In this document: positions 40,114-49,281 of the stretch, in pieces | How the letters are laid out: every line of letters starts with the position of its first letter | Position numbering within the stretch: position 1 is the first letter of the stretch | Assembly (NCBI RefSeq): GCF_048265165.1 | Contig: NZ_JBLXCD010000008.1 | Span: 81,988-145,987, forward strand | Source of the DNA: Oceanospirillum sp048265165 | GTDB taxonomy: Bacteria > Pseudomonadota > Gammaproteobacteria > Pseudomonadales > Halomonadaceae | Reading direction: 5' to 3' | DNA: 64,000 bases | Translations under genes and position numbers: made by a program | Notes under the pieces: generated by a model | What the model was told of the DNA's origin: nothing | The model's input: the letters and a program-made list of their open reading frames with translations, nothing else | Databases searched by the model: none

Positions 40114-43086
40114 TCATTTTTTATCCCACTGCCAGTGATTCAGAATATTCAGGATATCTTGTTTGCCGAAGGGCTTCTTCAGCAGCTCGCAAGAGAATTT
40201 TCGGGCCTCAGCCAAGCTGATGTTTTCAGCATAGCCTGAAGCAAGAATGACTCGTGTCTCGGGTGTCTTTGTTTTGATCCACTGGGCAAGTTGAACACCA
40301 TTTTCACTGCCGGGCATTACGATATCTGACAGAACCAGAGAAAAATTCTGGGGTTCATTCTTAATGATCTCTTTGGCTTCATCTGCACTACCAGCCTGTT
40401 GTGTTTTAAAGCCGATGGTTTCAAGGATCTCGTGCAGCGATGACCGGATATCCTCTTCATCGTCAACAACCAGTGCCGTATGACCTGCAGGGATTTCAAC
40501 CTCAGGTATAAGAGTAGCTGAGGAATGTCTGAGTGTTGATACTGTTTCGGATCTCGGCAGCCAAAGACAGAAAGTTGTGCCAATATTCTCATGGCTTTCC
40601 ACTTCAAGAAATCCACTGCTGCGTTTGGCAAAGCCGTAAACCATGCTCAATCCCAGACCTGTACCTTTGCCCTTTTCTTTTGTGGTGAAAAAAGGGTCAA
40701 AGATTTTCTCCTGCAGCTCTTTTGGAATGCCTGATCCCGTATCCTGGACCGATATACAAATATAATCGCCCGGTTGTCGATCACGTACAATTAGCGAATC
40801 GTCAGTGTCGAGGCTCACATTGGTGGCACCTATGGTCAGGGTGCCCTGTCCGTCCATGGCATCTCTGGCATTAATTGCCAGGTTGATCATGACATCTTCA
40901 AAGTCCCCTCTGTCGATCAGAACCGGCCAAAGGTCTTTTGATATTTCAAGAACTATCTGAATATTTCTGGTGAGAGATTTGGTTATCAGTTCGATAAGAT
41001 CGCTCAGAATATCATCGATGTGGCAGACTTCACTGTTGATCTGTTGCTGGCGTGAGAACTGCATTAATTTGTGCGTCAGGCTGGTGGTTCGGGTAGCTGC
41101 TTTGTTGATTGCACAGAGGTGTTTATTTGTTTTTTCATCATCACCGATTTTCATCTCTAATAGTTCGGCATGGCCTCTGATAATATTGGTAATATTGTTG
41201 AAGTCATGGGCAATACCTCCTACCAGTTGACCTATAGCCTCCATTTTCTGAGTCCGGCGCAGACTGCTTTCAATGCGTTTTTTCTCAGTAATATCATGCA
41301 CAACCATTAAAATTGAAGGGCGGGATGACAGGTTGATTGAGTGCGAGTGAATTTCCACGTCGACAACATCTCCCGAATGCTTCTGCATTCGGCTCTCCAG
41401 AACATGGTAGTTACCATTTTCATTGTTGATCGATACCAGGGCATGGATATCCATCACCTGTTGGACAGGAATCAGATCGTAAATGCCTTTGCTGAGCATT
41501 TCGTTCAGAGAGTAACCAAATACCTCCGTAGCCGTATGGTTAACCGCAATAAACTGAAAGGTTTCCCGGTCAAATGCCATTAATGATAGTGGGCTGTCGA
41601 AAAACAGAAGGCGGAACTGCTGTTCCTGCTGAATCAGGTCGCTTTGAATGTTCCGACGGTGTTCATTAAGCACCAGAATGTGTAAATAATTGGCTACCTC
41701 CCGAACAAAACTGTATTGATCCTCATGCCATTGGGTGCGCTGAGTGTCTTCTATCATAAGAAAGCCGATCAGATTACTGTTTTTAATAAAAGCCGCACAG
41801 ATAAGGGTTGCCGTCTGATTTCGTTGGATATATTCCTGCGAAAGGAAACCGCTGCCTGAGTCAGAGCGGTTTAGATTAGAAAGAGAAAGTACCCGAACTT
41901 GTTCCAGCTGACGGACAAATGTTGTATTGCTGTTCAGTAGCAAAGGGCTCTTCTCACAATAGTTTGCCTGGGCATGATCAATCTGAACAACATTTCGATA
42001 AACAGGTGTGTCTTCTTCTGCGAGCCATATACCGGCTCTTGGTGCCTGTAATGTATTGCTGGCCAATTGGCAGATCTCTCTGACCAGCTGCTCAAACGGA
42101 GCATCCTCCTGAGTGGCGATACGGGCAACTTCCAGCGTTGCCCTTTGCTGCTTCCGGATACGTATACTCTTTTCATGGCGTTCTGTATTTGTCTCCAGCT
42201 CCGCACGCACATCCTGGATCTGAATTGAAAAAAGAAGCTCTGAATGTTTGATAAAAGGTAAGCATGAGACCCGGACATTGATTAGGTTTCCAGCTTTGCT
42301 GTGGGCTTTTAGCTCCTGTAGTTCATCCGGATCTTTCTGATGCAGGTTGAGCTTGAGCTTTGGGATTAGTTGAGTAATAGCCTGCCCCGTAAGGCGCTCA
42401 GAAGGAAAGGCCAGAAGGCTTCCGGCAGATGAGTTGTGGTTGATAATGATCCCTTCGGCTGTTGTGATAAATCTCGGCGTTTTACTGTTTATAAACTGAA
42501 AGTCCTGTCCTCTAATGGCCTCCGTTCTAAGGTCTGTCTTTGACCTTTTGGTCAATTGACTCTCTTCTTCCGGCCTGAGTTCATCCAGAATCAGCAGATT
42601 GACACACAGTGAGATGAGTGACTCTAGGCCGTTTATATCATCGATGCCATAATTATTCTGTCGACCAAATAAAACCAGAATGCCTTTTTTATCACCCATA
42701 GAATTTGTCAGTGGAATCAACATCAGGCGCTGAAACAGTCGCCAGGCCAATGTATTTGCCAGCTCGGCTTTAACGGCTGTAGAGCTGTTAGCGATTAAAG
42801 GGGCTGTTCGTCTTATTTGAGGCAGTAAGCAGGAGTACATCTCTGCTGCATGTTTTTTCAGGTGCTCTTCGTCTTTTGTGTTTCCCGGGTGGTGAGCTGT
42901 GAATTCAGAGATCAGCGTGCCGGAGTGATTGTGGAGCAAAAAGGCAAATCGGCTCCCTGAAAGTGAAACCATGGACTCTAAGGCACTTATCATGATGTCA
43001 GGCAGCGGCACCTGACTCTCAAATTGCTTCAGCAAAAGAAGAGAGGCGTGGAGTGCTTTTTCTGAAGTTTCAGCAGAACCGGACAT
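40114..43086 (-). CDS. Cytosolic hybrid sensor histidine kinase (GAF-PAS-GAF-PAS-HisKA-HATPase-REC)
   Basis: A 990-residue kinase without membrane helices. Rough order: GAF-like domain (30-170), PAS (200-295), GAF (325-475), PAS (490-600; AVNHTATEVFGYSLNEML), HisKA with His627 (LVGGIAHDFNNI), HATPase (about 730-845; NLAINARDAMDG, DTGSGIP, GKGTGLGLS) and REC (870-985) with Asp921 (LSDIVMP). The HDFNN form of the His box is that of NtrB-like kinases. Cytosolic signals such as gases, redox or small ligands are expected. It begins a three-gene operon with REC-EAL and REC-X proteins, the presumed partners; no HPt gene is nearby. Confidence 0.9.
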   Translation of the reverse strand: MSGSAETSEKALHASLLLLKQFESQVPLPDIMISALESMVSLSGSRFAFLLHNHSGTLISEFTAHHPGNTKDEEHLKKHAAEMYSCLLPQIRRTAPLIANSSTAVKAELANTLAWRLFQRLMLIPLTNSMGDKKGILVLFGRQNNYGIDDINGLESLISLCVNLLILDELRPEEESQLTKRSKTDLRTEAIRGQDFQFINSKTPRFITTAEGIIINHNSSAGSLLAFPSERLTGQAITQLIPKLKLNLHQKDPDELQELKAHSKAGNLINVRVSCLPFIKHSELLFSIQIQDVRAELETNTERHEKSIRIRKQQRATLEVARIATQEDAPFEQLVREICQLASNTLQAPRAGIWLAEEDTPVYRNVVQIDHAQANYCEKSPLLLNSNTTFVRQLEQVRVLSLSNLNRSDSGSGFLSQEYIQRNQTATLICAAFIKNSNLIGFLMIEDTQRTQWHEDQYSFVREVANYLHILVLNEHRRNIQSDLIQQEQQFRLLFFDSPLSLMAFDRETFQFIAVNHTATEVFGYSLNEMLSKGIYDLIPVQQVMDIHALVSINNENGNYHVLESRMQKHSGDVVDVEIHSHSINLSSRPSILMVVHDITEKKRIESSLRRTQKMEAIGQLVGGIAHDFNNITNIIRGHAELLEMKIGDDEKTNKHLCAINKAATRTTSLTHKLMQFSRQQQINSEVCHIDDILSDLIELITKSLTRNIQIVLEISKDLWPVLIDRGDFEDVMINLAINARDAMDGQGTLTIGATNVSLDTDDSLIVRDRQPGDYICISVQDTGSGIPKELQEKIFDPFFTTKEKGKGTGLGLSMVYGFAKRSSGFLEVESHENIGTTFCLWLPRSETVSTLRHSSATLIPEVEIPAGHTALVVDDEEDIRSSLHEILETIGFKTQQAGSADEAKEIIKNEPQNFSLVLSDIVMPGSENGVQLAQWIKTKTPETRVILASGYAENISLAEARKFSCELLKKPFGKQDILNILNHWQWDKK

Positions 43087-43329
43087 GGCATTCCTTTGGT
43101 GTCGTGTTCGATGATGTTCTTTTAATAATCGCTCATCTTAAGAATTAGGTTACTGAGCAAAGAAAATCAAACATTAAGATATGTATTTATTGTTTTTTTG
43201 GTTGGAGAGCGGTTCTTCGGTTCTGTTTTGCACTTGTGCTGTTTAAGGCTTATGCATACCATCGGAACAATTTTTTTAAGTACGGTGCTTTATATGAGTT
43301 TAAGCACCGGGTGCCTCTGGAGTTCTTTT

Positions 43330-44481
43330 ATGCATTACCCGGAAACTAAGCTTCCAAACGTTGGGACAACCATTTTCAGTGTCATGTCTCAGTTGGCTAC
43401 CGAGCACCATGCCATCAATCTGTCTCAAGGTTTTCCTGATTTTGACGGCCCTCAGCTAATGCGTGATCGCGTTGTTCATTATATGCAATCCGGAGCTAAT
43501 CAATATGCACCTTTTATTGGCGTGCCCTCCTTACGCCAGGCGATTAAGGATAAAGTTGCACGGCATTATGGTGCCGATGTTGATGCTGAATCTGAGGTCA
43601 CGGTGACGTCAGGTGCCTCTGAGGCTATTTATGCTGCGATTACGGCTACCGTGCGTCAGGGGGACGAGGTGATAGTTTTTGATCCTTGCTATGACTGTTA
43701 TGAGCCTGCTGTCGAACTCAATGGTGGTGTTTGTCGTCATGTCGCTCTGGATCTGCCGGAGTTTAAGATTAATTGGCAGGCTTTGGAGCAAGCAATTTCA
43801 CCCCGGACCCGGATGATTATTGTGAATGCGCCTCATAACCCCAGTGGCGCTAGCCTGAGCAGGGATGAACTGGATCGGCTTGCAGAGTTGATTCGGGATA
43901 CCAATATTCTGTTATTAGGAGATGAGGTTTATGAGCATATTGTGTTCGATGGACTGTCTCACAATAGTCTGCTGACCCACAAAGAGCTGGCTCAGCGCAG
44001 CTTTGTGATCTCTTCGTTTGGTAAGACTTACCATATCACCGGCTGGAAAGTAGGCTACTGCATAGCCCCAGGCGCGCTGTCAGCGGAACTGCGCAAAGTA
44101 CATCAATATATTACATTTTGTACTCCAACACCGATGCAGCTGGCGATTGCTGACTATATGAACACTCACCCGGAATATGAATCCGAGCTATCGGGTTTCT
44201 ATCAGAAGAAGCGGGATCTTTTTTGTCATGAGATCCGCCGTAGCCGCTTTGAGTTTACGCCAGCCAAGGGCAGTTACTTTCAGTTGGCAGACTATAGCCA
44301 GATCAGTGATATGGATGACGTTAGCTTTGCCCGTTGGCTCACCACAGAAGCTGGTGTGGCGGCGATTCCTGTCTCCGTTTTTTGTGAACGGCCAAAACCG
44401 GACGCGCGGCTGATTCGTTTCTGCTTCGCCAAAAATGAAGAGACCCTAAAACATGCGGGAGAGCGGTTATGCCGGTTATAA
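43330..44481 (+). CDS. ybdL: Methionine/glutamine-type PLP aminotransferase (YbdL-like)
   Basis: A 383-residue fold-type I aminotransferase close to E. coli YbdL, which prefers methionine, histidine and aromatic donors. Matching blocks are KLPNVGTTIFSVMSQLA, AINLSQGFPDFDGP, GANQYAPFIGVPSLRQAI, VNAPHNPSG, the PLP-lysine motif SSFGKTYHITGWKVGY and the end VAAIPVSVFCERP. The start is ATG 43330, since GGAG lies six bases upstream and YbdL-like sequence begins just after it; 44 upstream codons are rejected. It overlaps by 13 bases the next gene, an omega-amidase, which argues for coupled transamination and deamidation. Confidence 0.92.
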   Translation: MHYPETKLPNVGTTIFSVMSQLATEHHAINLSQGFPDFDGPQLMRDRVVHYMQSGANQYAPFIGVPSLRQAIKDKVARHYGADVDAESEVTVTSGASEAIYAAITATVRQGDEVIVFDPCYDCYEPAVELNGGVCRHVALDLPEFKINWQALEQAISPRTRMIIVNAPHNPSGASLSRDELDRLAELIRDTNILLLGDEVYEHIVFDGLSHNSLLTHKELAQRSFVISSFGKTYHITGWKVGYCIAPGALSAELRKVHQYITFCTPTPMQLAIADYMNTHPEYESELSGFYQKKRDLFCHEIRRSRFEFTPAKGSYFQLADYSQISDMDDVSFARWLTTEAGVAAIPVSVFCERPKPDARLIRFCFAKNEETLKHAGERLCRL

Positions 44482-45290
44482 ATATCAATGAAGAAAAAAC
44501 TCAGAATGACCTGAGAGTGACTCTGGTTCAGTCAGAGCTTTTTTGGCATCAGCCTGAGCAAAATAGAGCTATGTTTGCTGAAAAACTACTAGGCTTGCCG
44601 GGCCGGACAGATGTTGTAATTCTGCCGGAAATGTTCACAACAGGCTTCTCCATGGAACCGGAAGCTATTGCTGAGCCGGCTGATCAGGAAACATTGCAAT
44701 GGATGCAGCAGCAGGCCAAATCTGTTGAGGCCGTGGTTTGTGGCAGTGTTGCCGTTAAAGATAACCAGGGTTGCTACAATCGTTTCTACTGGGTTCAGCC
44801 GGATGGTGAATGGTGTTCCTATGATAAACACCACCTGTTTCGTATGGCCGGTGAGCATGAACACTATCAGGCGGGGCAGGCTCGTCCTGTCATATCCTAT
44901 AAGGGTTGGCGTATTTTCCCTCAAATCTGCTACGACCTGCGGTTCCCGGTTTGGAGCCGGAATCATGATGAATATGATTTAGCGATTTATGTTGCTAACT
45001 GGCCGGCTGTTCGTGAGCACCCTTGGCAGGTGTTGCTTCAGGCAAGAGCGATAGAAAATCTCTGCTATGTCGCTGGCGTTAACCGGGTCGGACAGGATGG
45101 TAATGGTCTTAACTACAGTGGTCGCTCAGCTGTGATCGACTTTAAGGGCTACAATTTTGAAAATTATGCTGCCGGTGAGAGCTTTATTTCCACGTATACT
45201 TTATCTCTGGATAGTCTGAAAGCGTTTCGCCAGGCTTTCCCTGCCTTTGAAGATGCTGATGGCTTCATACTGAAGCAGAATAAGCTCTAG
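44469..45290 (+). CDS. yafV: Omega-amidase (YafV-like, nitrilase superfamily)
   Basis: A 273-residue carbon-nitrogen hydrolase with the Glu-Lys-Cys triad: Glu in VVILPEMFTTGFSM, Lys in SYDKHHLFRMAGEH and Cys in FPQICYDLRFPVW. E. coli YafV and mammalian Nit2 share these blocks and hydrolyse alpha-ketoglutaramate or alpha-ketosuccinamate. The gene overlaps ybdL; removal of ketoglutaramate would drive glutamine-dependent transamination, for example of the 2-oxo acid formed in methionine salvage. Strong terminator downstream. Confidence 0.92.
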   Translation: MPVININEEKTQNDLRVTLVQSELFWHQPEQNRAMFAEKLLGLPGRTDVVILPEMFTTGFSMEPEAIAEPADQETLQWMQQQAKSVEAVVCGSVAVKDNQGCYNRFYWVQPDGEWCSYDKHHLFRMAGEHEHYQAGQARPVISYKGWRIFPQICYDLRFPVWSRNHDEYDLAIYVANWPAVREHPWQVLLQARAIENLCYVAGVNRVGQDGNGLNYSGRSAVIDFKGYNFENYAAGESFISTYTLSLDSLKAFRQAFPAFEDADGFILKQNKL

Positions 45291-45318
45291 TCGCCAGATA
45301 TCACGACAAGCATTGTAA

Positions 45319-45352
45319 GCCTCTGAGGTTTTAAACTTCAGAGGCTTTTTTG
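45319..45352 (+). terminator. Intrinsic terminator after the omega-amidase gene
   Basis: GCCTCTGAGG ... CTTCAGAGGC forms a stem of about 9 bp around TTTTAAA and is followed by seven T and more T-rich sequence. Confidence 0.9.
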
Positions 45353-45755
45353 TTTTTAATCAAGTGATAAACACACCGATAAGCCCACTATGATTTCAGA
45401 CTGGTGTCTTAGGGTAACAGAAAGTGTTACCTGAATAATGTCGGCTTACGTGATTGTGCACTTAAAGGTAACCAAATACGCTCTATTTTGGTGCGGCGTA
45501 GTGGTGTGGATTTCAGGTCAGGGTTTTATTTTGATTATTGTTTGATAGATTCATATGTAAGCGTTGGATTCTGTAAAACAATGCATAGGCGGTCTTAGTG
45601 ACGTTTTACCCTGCTTTATCTCGTGTCTTTTTCTGTTCTAAGGAAATAAAACAAGCGTATTAATAAGAGTTGGAATAGCTGTTGCATATAGAGTAAAGGT
45701 CAGTATGTAGCTATATGCTACTGCGAATCCCAAAGACACGAGAGGATTAATAACA
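45353..45755. other. Regulatory region upstream of aapJ
   Basis: About 400 bases without an ORF. It holds a hairpin GGTAACA-GAAAG-TGTTACC (45414-45432) and a candidate sigma-54 promoter at 45671-45686. The length fits a region with enhancer sites for an Ntr-type activator, but no convincing NtrC dyad could be named. Confidence 0.5.
45671..45686 (+). promoter_or_regulatory. Candidate sigma-54 promoter of aapJQMP
   Basis: TTGGAATAGCTGTTGCAT contains GG and GC separated by exactly ten bases and a perfect TTGCA -12 block; the -24 block has TGG but AAT in place of CAC. It lies 70 bases upstream of aapJ, fitting nitrogen control of amino-acid uptake. Confidence 0.5.
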
Positions 45756-46775
45756 ATGAAGAAAATGGGTCTTATCGCTGCAACGGCAGCTATGACAGTC
45801 GGTTTTTCTGTAAACGCATCTGCCGCTGATACGCTGGCATCTGTCAAGGAACGGGGTTTTGTACAGTGTGGTGTAACGACCGGTGTACCCGGTTATTCCA
45901 ACCCTGATGACAAGGGTAACTGGAAAGGGATGGATGTTGATGTTTGTCGCGGGATTGCTGCGGCAACTTTGGGCGATGCCGAGAAAGTTAAATATATTCC
46001 TCTGAATGCTAAAGAACGTTTTACAGCGCTTCAGTCTGGTGAAATTGATGTGCTGTCCCGTGTTACAACCTGGACGCTGACTCGTGATAGCTCTCTGGGT
46101 CTGAACTTTGCGGGTGTGACATACTATGACGGTCAGGGCTTTTTGATTAATAAAGGTCTGGGCGTAAACAGTGCCCTTGAGCTGGATGGTGCTTCTATGT
46201 GTATTCAGTCCGGTACCACGACTGAGCTGAATGCTGCGGATTACTTCCGTGAAAACAATATGGAGTTTGAGCCAGTTGTATTCGACACTTCTGACCAGAC
46301 CGTAAAAGGTTTTGAGGCGGGTCGTTGTGATGTTCTGACCTCTGACCAATCTCAGCTGTATGCTCTGCGCATCAAGCTGTCTAACCCGTCGTCAGCGGTA
46401 ATTCTGCCAGAGATTATTTCTAAAGAACCATTGGGCCCTGTTGTACGTCAAGGTGATGATGCTTGGTTTAATGTTGTGAAATGGTCTCTGTTTGCCATGG
46501 TAAATGCTGAAGAGCTGGGCCTGACGTCTAAGAATATTGACAGCAACAAAAACTCTAAAAACCCTAATATCGCCCGCTTTGTCGGTGCTGAAGGTATCAA
46601 GGGTACCGGTTTATCATTATCCGATAACTGGGCTTACAATATCGTGAAGCAAGTAGGCAACTACGGCGAAGCGTTTGAGCGTAACCTGGGCGCTAGTTCT
46701 CCTCTGAAAATTGAGCGTGGTCTTAACGCGCTATGGAACAAAGGTGGCCTGCAGTACGCACCACCAATTCGCTAA
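45756..46775 (+). CDS. aapJ: General L-amino acid ABC transporter, periplasmic binding protein
   Basis: A 339-residue binding protein with signal peptide (MKKMGLIAATAAMTVGF, cleavage near SASA at about 23). The mature part is the AapJ-type PBP: LASVKERGFVQCGVTTGVPG, NPDDKGNWKGMDVDVCRGIA, FTALQSGEIDVLSRVTTWTL, SGTTTELNAADYF and AGRCDVLTSDQSQLYALR. AapJ delivers many L-amino acids to AapQMP. GAGAGGA precedes the ATG. It is followed by a strong hairpin (46783-46811) before aapQ, which usually lets the binding protein be made in excess. Confidence 0.95.
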   Translation: MKKMGLIAATAAMTVGFSVNASAADTLASVKERGFVQCGVTTGVPGYSNPDDKGNWKGMDVDVCRGIAAATLGDAEKVKYIPLNAKERFTALQSGEIDVLSRVTTWTLTRDSSLGLNFAGVTYYDGQGFLINKGLGVNSALELDGASMCIQSGTTTELNAADYFRENNMEFEPVVFDTSDQTVKGFEAGRCDVLTSDQSQLYALRIKLSNPSSAVILPEIISKEPLGPVVRQGDDAWFNVVKWSLFAMVNAEELGLTSKNIDSNKNSKNPNIARFVGAEGIKGTGLSLSDNWAYNIVKQVGNYGEAFERNLGASSPLKIERGLNALWNKGGLQYAPPIR

Positions 46776-46782
46776 GCCCACT

Positions 46783-46811
46783 ACGGGAGGTTGAGGTGAC
46801 TCACCTCCCGT
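46783..46811 (+). other. Intercistronic hairpin between aapJ and aapQ
   Basis: ACGGGAGGT pairs with ACCTCCCGT (9 bp) around an 11-base loop and is followed by TTGTGTTTTTG. It can act as a partial terminator or 3' stabiliser, raising aapJ over the permease genes. Confidence 0.7.
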
Positions 46812-46845
46812 TTGTGTTTTTGTCCTTTCAGTAGGAGTTTCGCCT

Positions 46846-48036
46846 ATGCCATCTGATGCCAATAAGTCGCCGTCTGTCCATAAGACGCTCTTCTGGCATG
46901 ACCCTGCAAAACGAGCCATTTTGTTCCAGAGCTTACTGGTTATCGCAGTGCTGGGTTTTGTCGGGATGATTGTTCAAAATACTCTGCATAATTTAGAAAG
47001 CCGGGGTATTACTACAGGTTTTGCTTTTCTCTCCCAGGAAGCGGGTTTCGGTATTGTTCAGTCACTGATTGACTACACCGAGTCCAGTAGCTACGGACGT
47101 ACTTTTTTTGTGGGTTTGCTGAATACTTTACTGGTATCAGCACTGGGGGTTGTTGCTGCAACTGTTATTGGCTTTGTCATGGGGATTGCCCGTCTGTCCA
47201 ATAACTGGCTAATTGCGAAGGTTGCGTCTGCATACGTTGAAATCTTTCGTAATATCCCTCTGTTGATTCAGATTTTTTTCTGGTACTTCGCTGTACTACG
47301 GGCACTGCCTTCTCCTCGGCAGAGTCTAGAGCCACTTGATAACGTTTTTATCAATGTTCGCGGTCTGTATATGCCTGAGCCTATCTATGGTGATGGTTTT
47401 GGTTGGGTCGTGATTGCATTTCTTCTGGCTGTCGTTGCTGTTATTGGTATCGCCCGCTGGAGTAAAAAACGCCAAGATGAGACGGGTCAACGATTTCCTC
47501 TTTTCTGGGCCGCTGCTGGCTTGCTTATCGGTTTACCTTTAGTTGTCTATTGGATAACGGGGTCTCCCCTGACCTGGGAGAGCCCAGTATTAAAAGGCTT
47601 TAACTTTCGTGGTGGTATGACGATTATTCCTGAGCTGGCAGCGCTTTGGTTGGCTCTGAGTATCTATACTGCAGCTTTTATTGCTGAGATTGTACGGTCT
47701 GGTATTGAGGCTATCTCATCGGGTCAGACCGAAGCAGCAAGCGCACTGGGCCTTAGCAAAAGTAAGGTGCTGCGATTAGTCGTTGTTCCTCAGGCTGTAC
47801 GCGTGATCATCCCTCCTTTAACCAGTCAGTATCTTAACCTTATTAAAAACTCCTCATTAGCCACTGCAATCGGCTACCCGGACCTGGTTTCAGTTTTTGC
47901 CGGAACAACTCTGAACCAAACCGGACAGGCAATTGAGGTGATCTTTATGACGATGCTGGTTTATCTGACGCTGAGCCTGCTTGTGTCAGCATTTATGAAC
48001 TGGTTTAACACACGTATGGCGCTGGTTGAGCGTTAA
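46846..48036 (+). CDS. aapQ: General L-amino acid ABC transporter permease
   Basis: A 396-residue inner-membrane permease of the His/Glu/Gln family, longer than usual because of an extra region between the first and second half, as typical for AapQ. Features: GFGIVQSLIDYTESSSYGR, the early helix pair with FVGLLNTLLVSALGV, IPLLIQIFFWYFAVLRALP, and the coupling-helix EAA-like motif GQTEAASALGLSKSKVLRLVVVPQAVR. TAGGAG lies nine bases before the ATG. aapM starts 16 bases after its stop. Confidence 0.94.
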   Translation: MPSDANKSPSVHKTLFWHDPAKRAILFQSLLVIAVLGFVGMIVQNTLHNLESRGITTGFAFLSQEAGFGIVQSLIDYTESSSYGRTFFVGLLNTLLVSALGVVAATVIGFVMGIARLSNNWLIAKVASAYVEIFRNIPLLIQIFFWYFAVLRALPSPRQSLEPLDNVFINVRGLYMPEPIYGDGFGWVVIAFLLAVVAVIGIARWSKKRQDETGQRFPLFWAAAGLLIGLPLVVYWITGSPLTWESPVLKGFNFRGGMTIIPELAALWLALSIYTAAFIAEIVRSGIEAISSGQTEAASALGLSKSKVLRLVVVPQAVRVIIPPLTSQYLNLIKNSSLATAIGYPDLVSVFAGTTLNQTGQAIEVIFMTMLVYLTLSLLVSAFMNWFNTRMALVER

Positions 48037-48052
48037 GAACGGAGTATTCATT

Positions 48053-49168
48053 GTGAGTGATTCTGCAAAAGTCACGGATAAGTTACTACCGGATCTGCCG
48101 CCTCCTGCGAACAGCACCGGTTTTATTGGCTGGATGCGCATGCATCTTTTCTCAACCCCTGCGAATGCGCTACTGACACTGTTTGCAGCCTATTTGCTTT
48201 ATATCCTTATGGTGCCATCGATTAACTGGGCACTTATATCGGCGGACTGGATTGGCGACAGTCGTGATGCCTGTACTTCCGGTGGTGCATGTTGGGTTTT
48301 TGTTTACAACCGTTTTGATCAGTTTATGTATGGCTTCTATCCTCAGGTTGAGCGCTGGCGGATTGACGTCACCTTTATTCTGTTAGTGGTTCTGGCTGCG
48401 TGGCTAATGCTGCCCAGAATGCCTAAGAAAGGACTGGTAAGCTTTATTACTTTGATTATCTACCCCGTGGTAGCTTTCTTTCTGCTTTACGGCGGTAGCT
48501 TTGGTCTTGAGGTCGTAGAAACCCATAAATGGGGCGGCATGTCACTGACACTAATTCTGGCGATTGTCGGTATTGTGGCAGCACTGCCTTTTGGTGTGTT
48601 GCTGGCGCTGGGGCGTCGCTCAGAGATGCCGATTGTTAAAAGTATCTGTGTCGTCTATATCGAGTTCTGGCGGGGGGTTCCTCTGATTACGGTACTCTTT
48701 ATGGCTTCTGTGATGTTGCCTCTTTTTGTTCCTGAAGAGGTTGACTTTGACAAACTGCTGAGGGCCATGATTGGTATTGTCCTGTTTCAGTCCGCTTACA
48801 TGGCTGAAGTGGTTCGCGGTGGTCTGCAGGCGATTCCTAAGGGGCAGTATGAAGCCGCTCAGGCTTTGGGGCTTAACTATTGGAAAATGATGGGGCTGAT
48901 TGTTCTGCCGCAAGCCCTGAAATTAATGATTCCGGGGATTGTGAACACCTTTATCGCACTGTTTAAAGATACCAGTCTGGTACTGATCATTGGCCTGTTC
49001 GATATTCTGGCAATTGTTCAGGCAGGTTTGTCTGATCCTAACTGGCTGGGTTTCTCGGTTGAAGGTTACACCTTTGTTGCTCTGATGTTCTGGGTATTCT
49101 GTTTTGGAATGTCGAAATACAGCCAGCATCTTGAGAAGCGTTTCCACACAGGCCACGGTGCTCGTTAA
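48053..49168 (+). CDS. aapM: General L-amino acid ABC transporter permease
   Basis: A 371-residue permease paired with AapQ. It shows the typical WGGMSLTLILAIVGIVAALP entry helix, the segment YIEFWRGVPLITVLFMASVM, and the coupling motif KGQYEAAQALGLNYWKMMGL. The start is GTG 48053, seven bases after GGAG (48041-48044), rather than the in-frame TTG 48026 that would overlap aapQ. The N-terminal half carries an unconserved region with Cys pairs (DACTSGGACW) in a periplasmic loop. aapP follows 113 bp later. Confidence 0.94.
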   Translation: MSDSAKVTDKLLPDLPPPANSTGFIGWMRMHLFSTPANALLTLFAAYLLYILMVPSINWALISADWIGDSRDACTSGGACWVFVYNRFDQFMYGFYPQVERWRIDVTFILLVVLAAWLMLPRMPKKGLVSFITLIIYPVVAFFLLYGGSFGLEVVETHKWGGMSLTLILAIVGIVAALPFGVLLALGRRSEMPIVKSICVVYIEFWRGVPLITVLFMASVMLPLFVPEEVDFDKLLRAMIGIVLFQSAYMAEVVRGGLQAIPKGQYEAAQALGLNYWKMMGLIVLPQALKLMIPGIVNTFIALFKDTSLVLIIGLFDILAIVQAGLSDPNWLGFSVEGYTFVALMFWVFCFGMSKYSQHLEKRFHTGHGAR

Positions 49169-49281
49169 TCAGCTGTTAACCGATCGAAGTTTTGATCGCT
49201 GAAACACAACGAGCAGCGCATAAATAAATGCAGTAATAGGCTGTTAAAGCTTATTCAAAGCATGAAGAATTTGGAGTAGTT

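Noticed and set aside
43198..43329. N-terminal extension of the YbdL-like aminotransferase
   Set aside because: The 44 residues are Cys/Leu-rich and unlike the family; GGAG and ATG 43330 match the known start.
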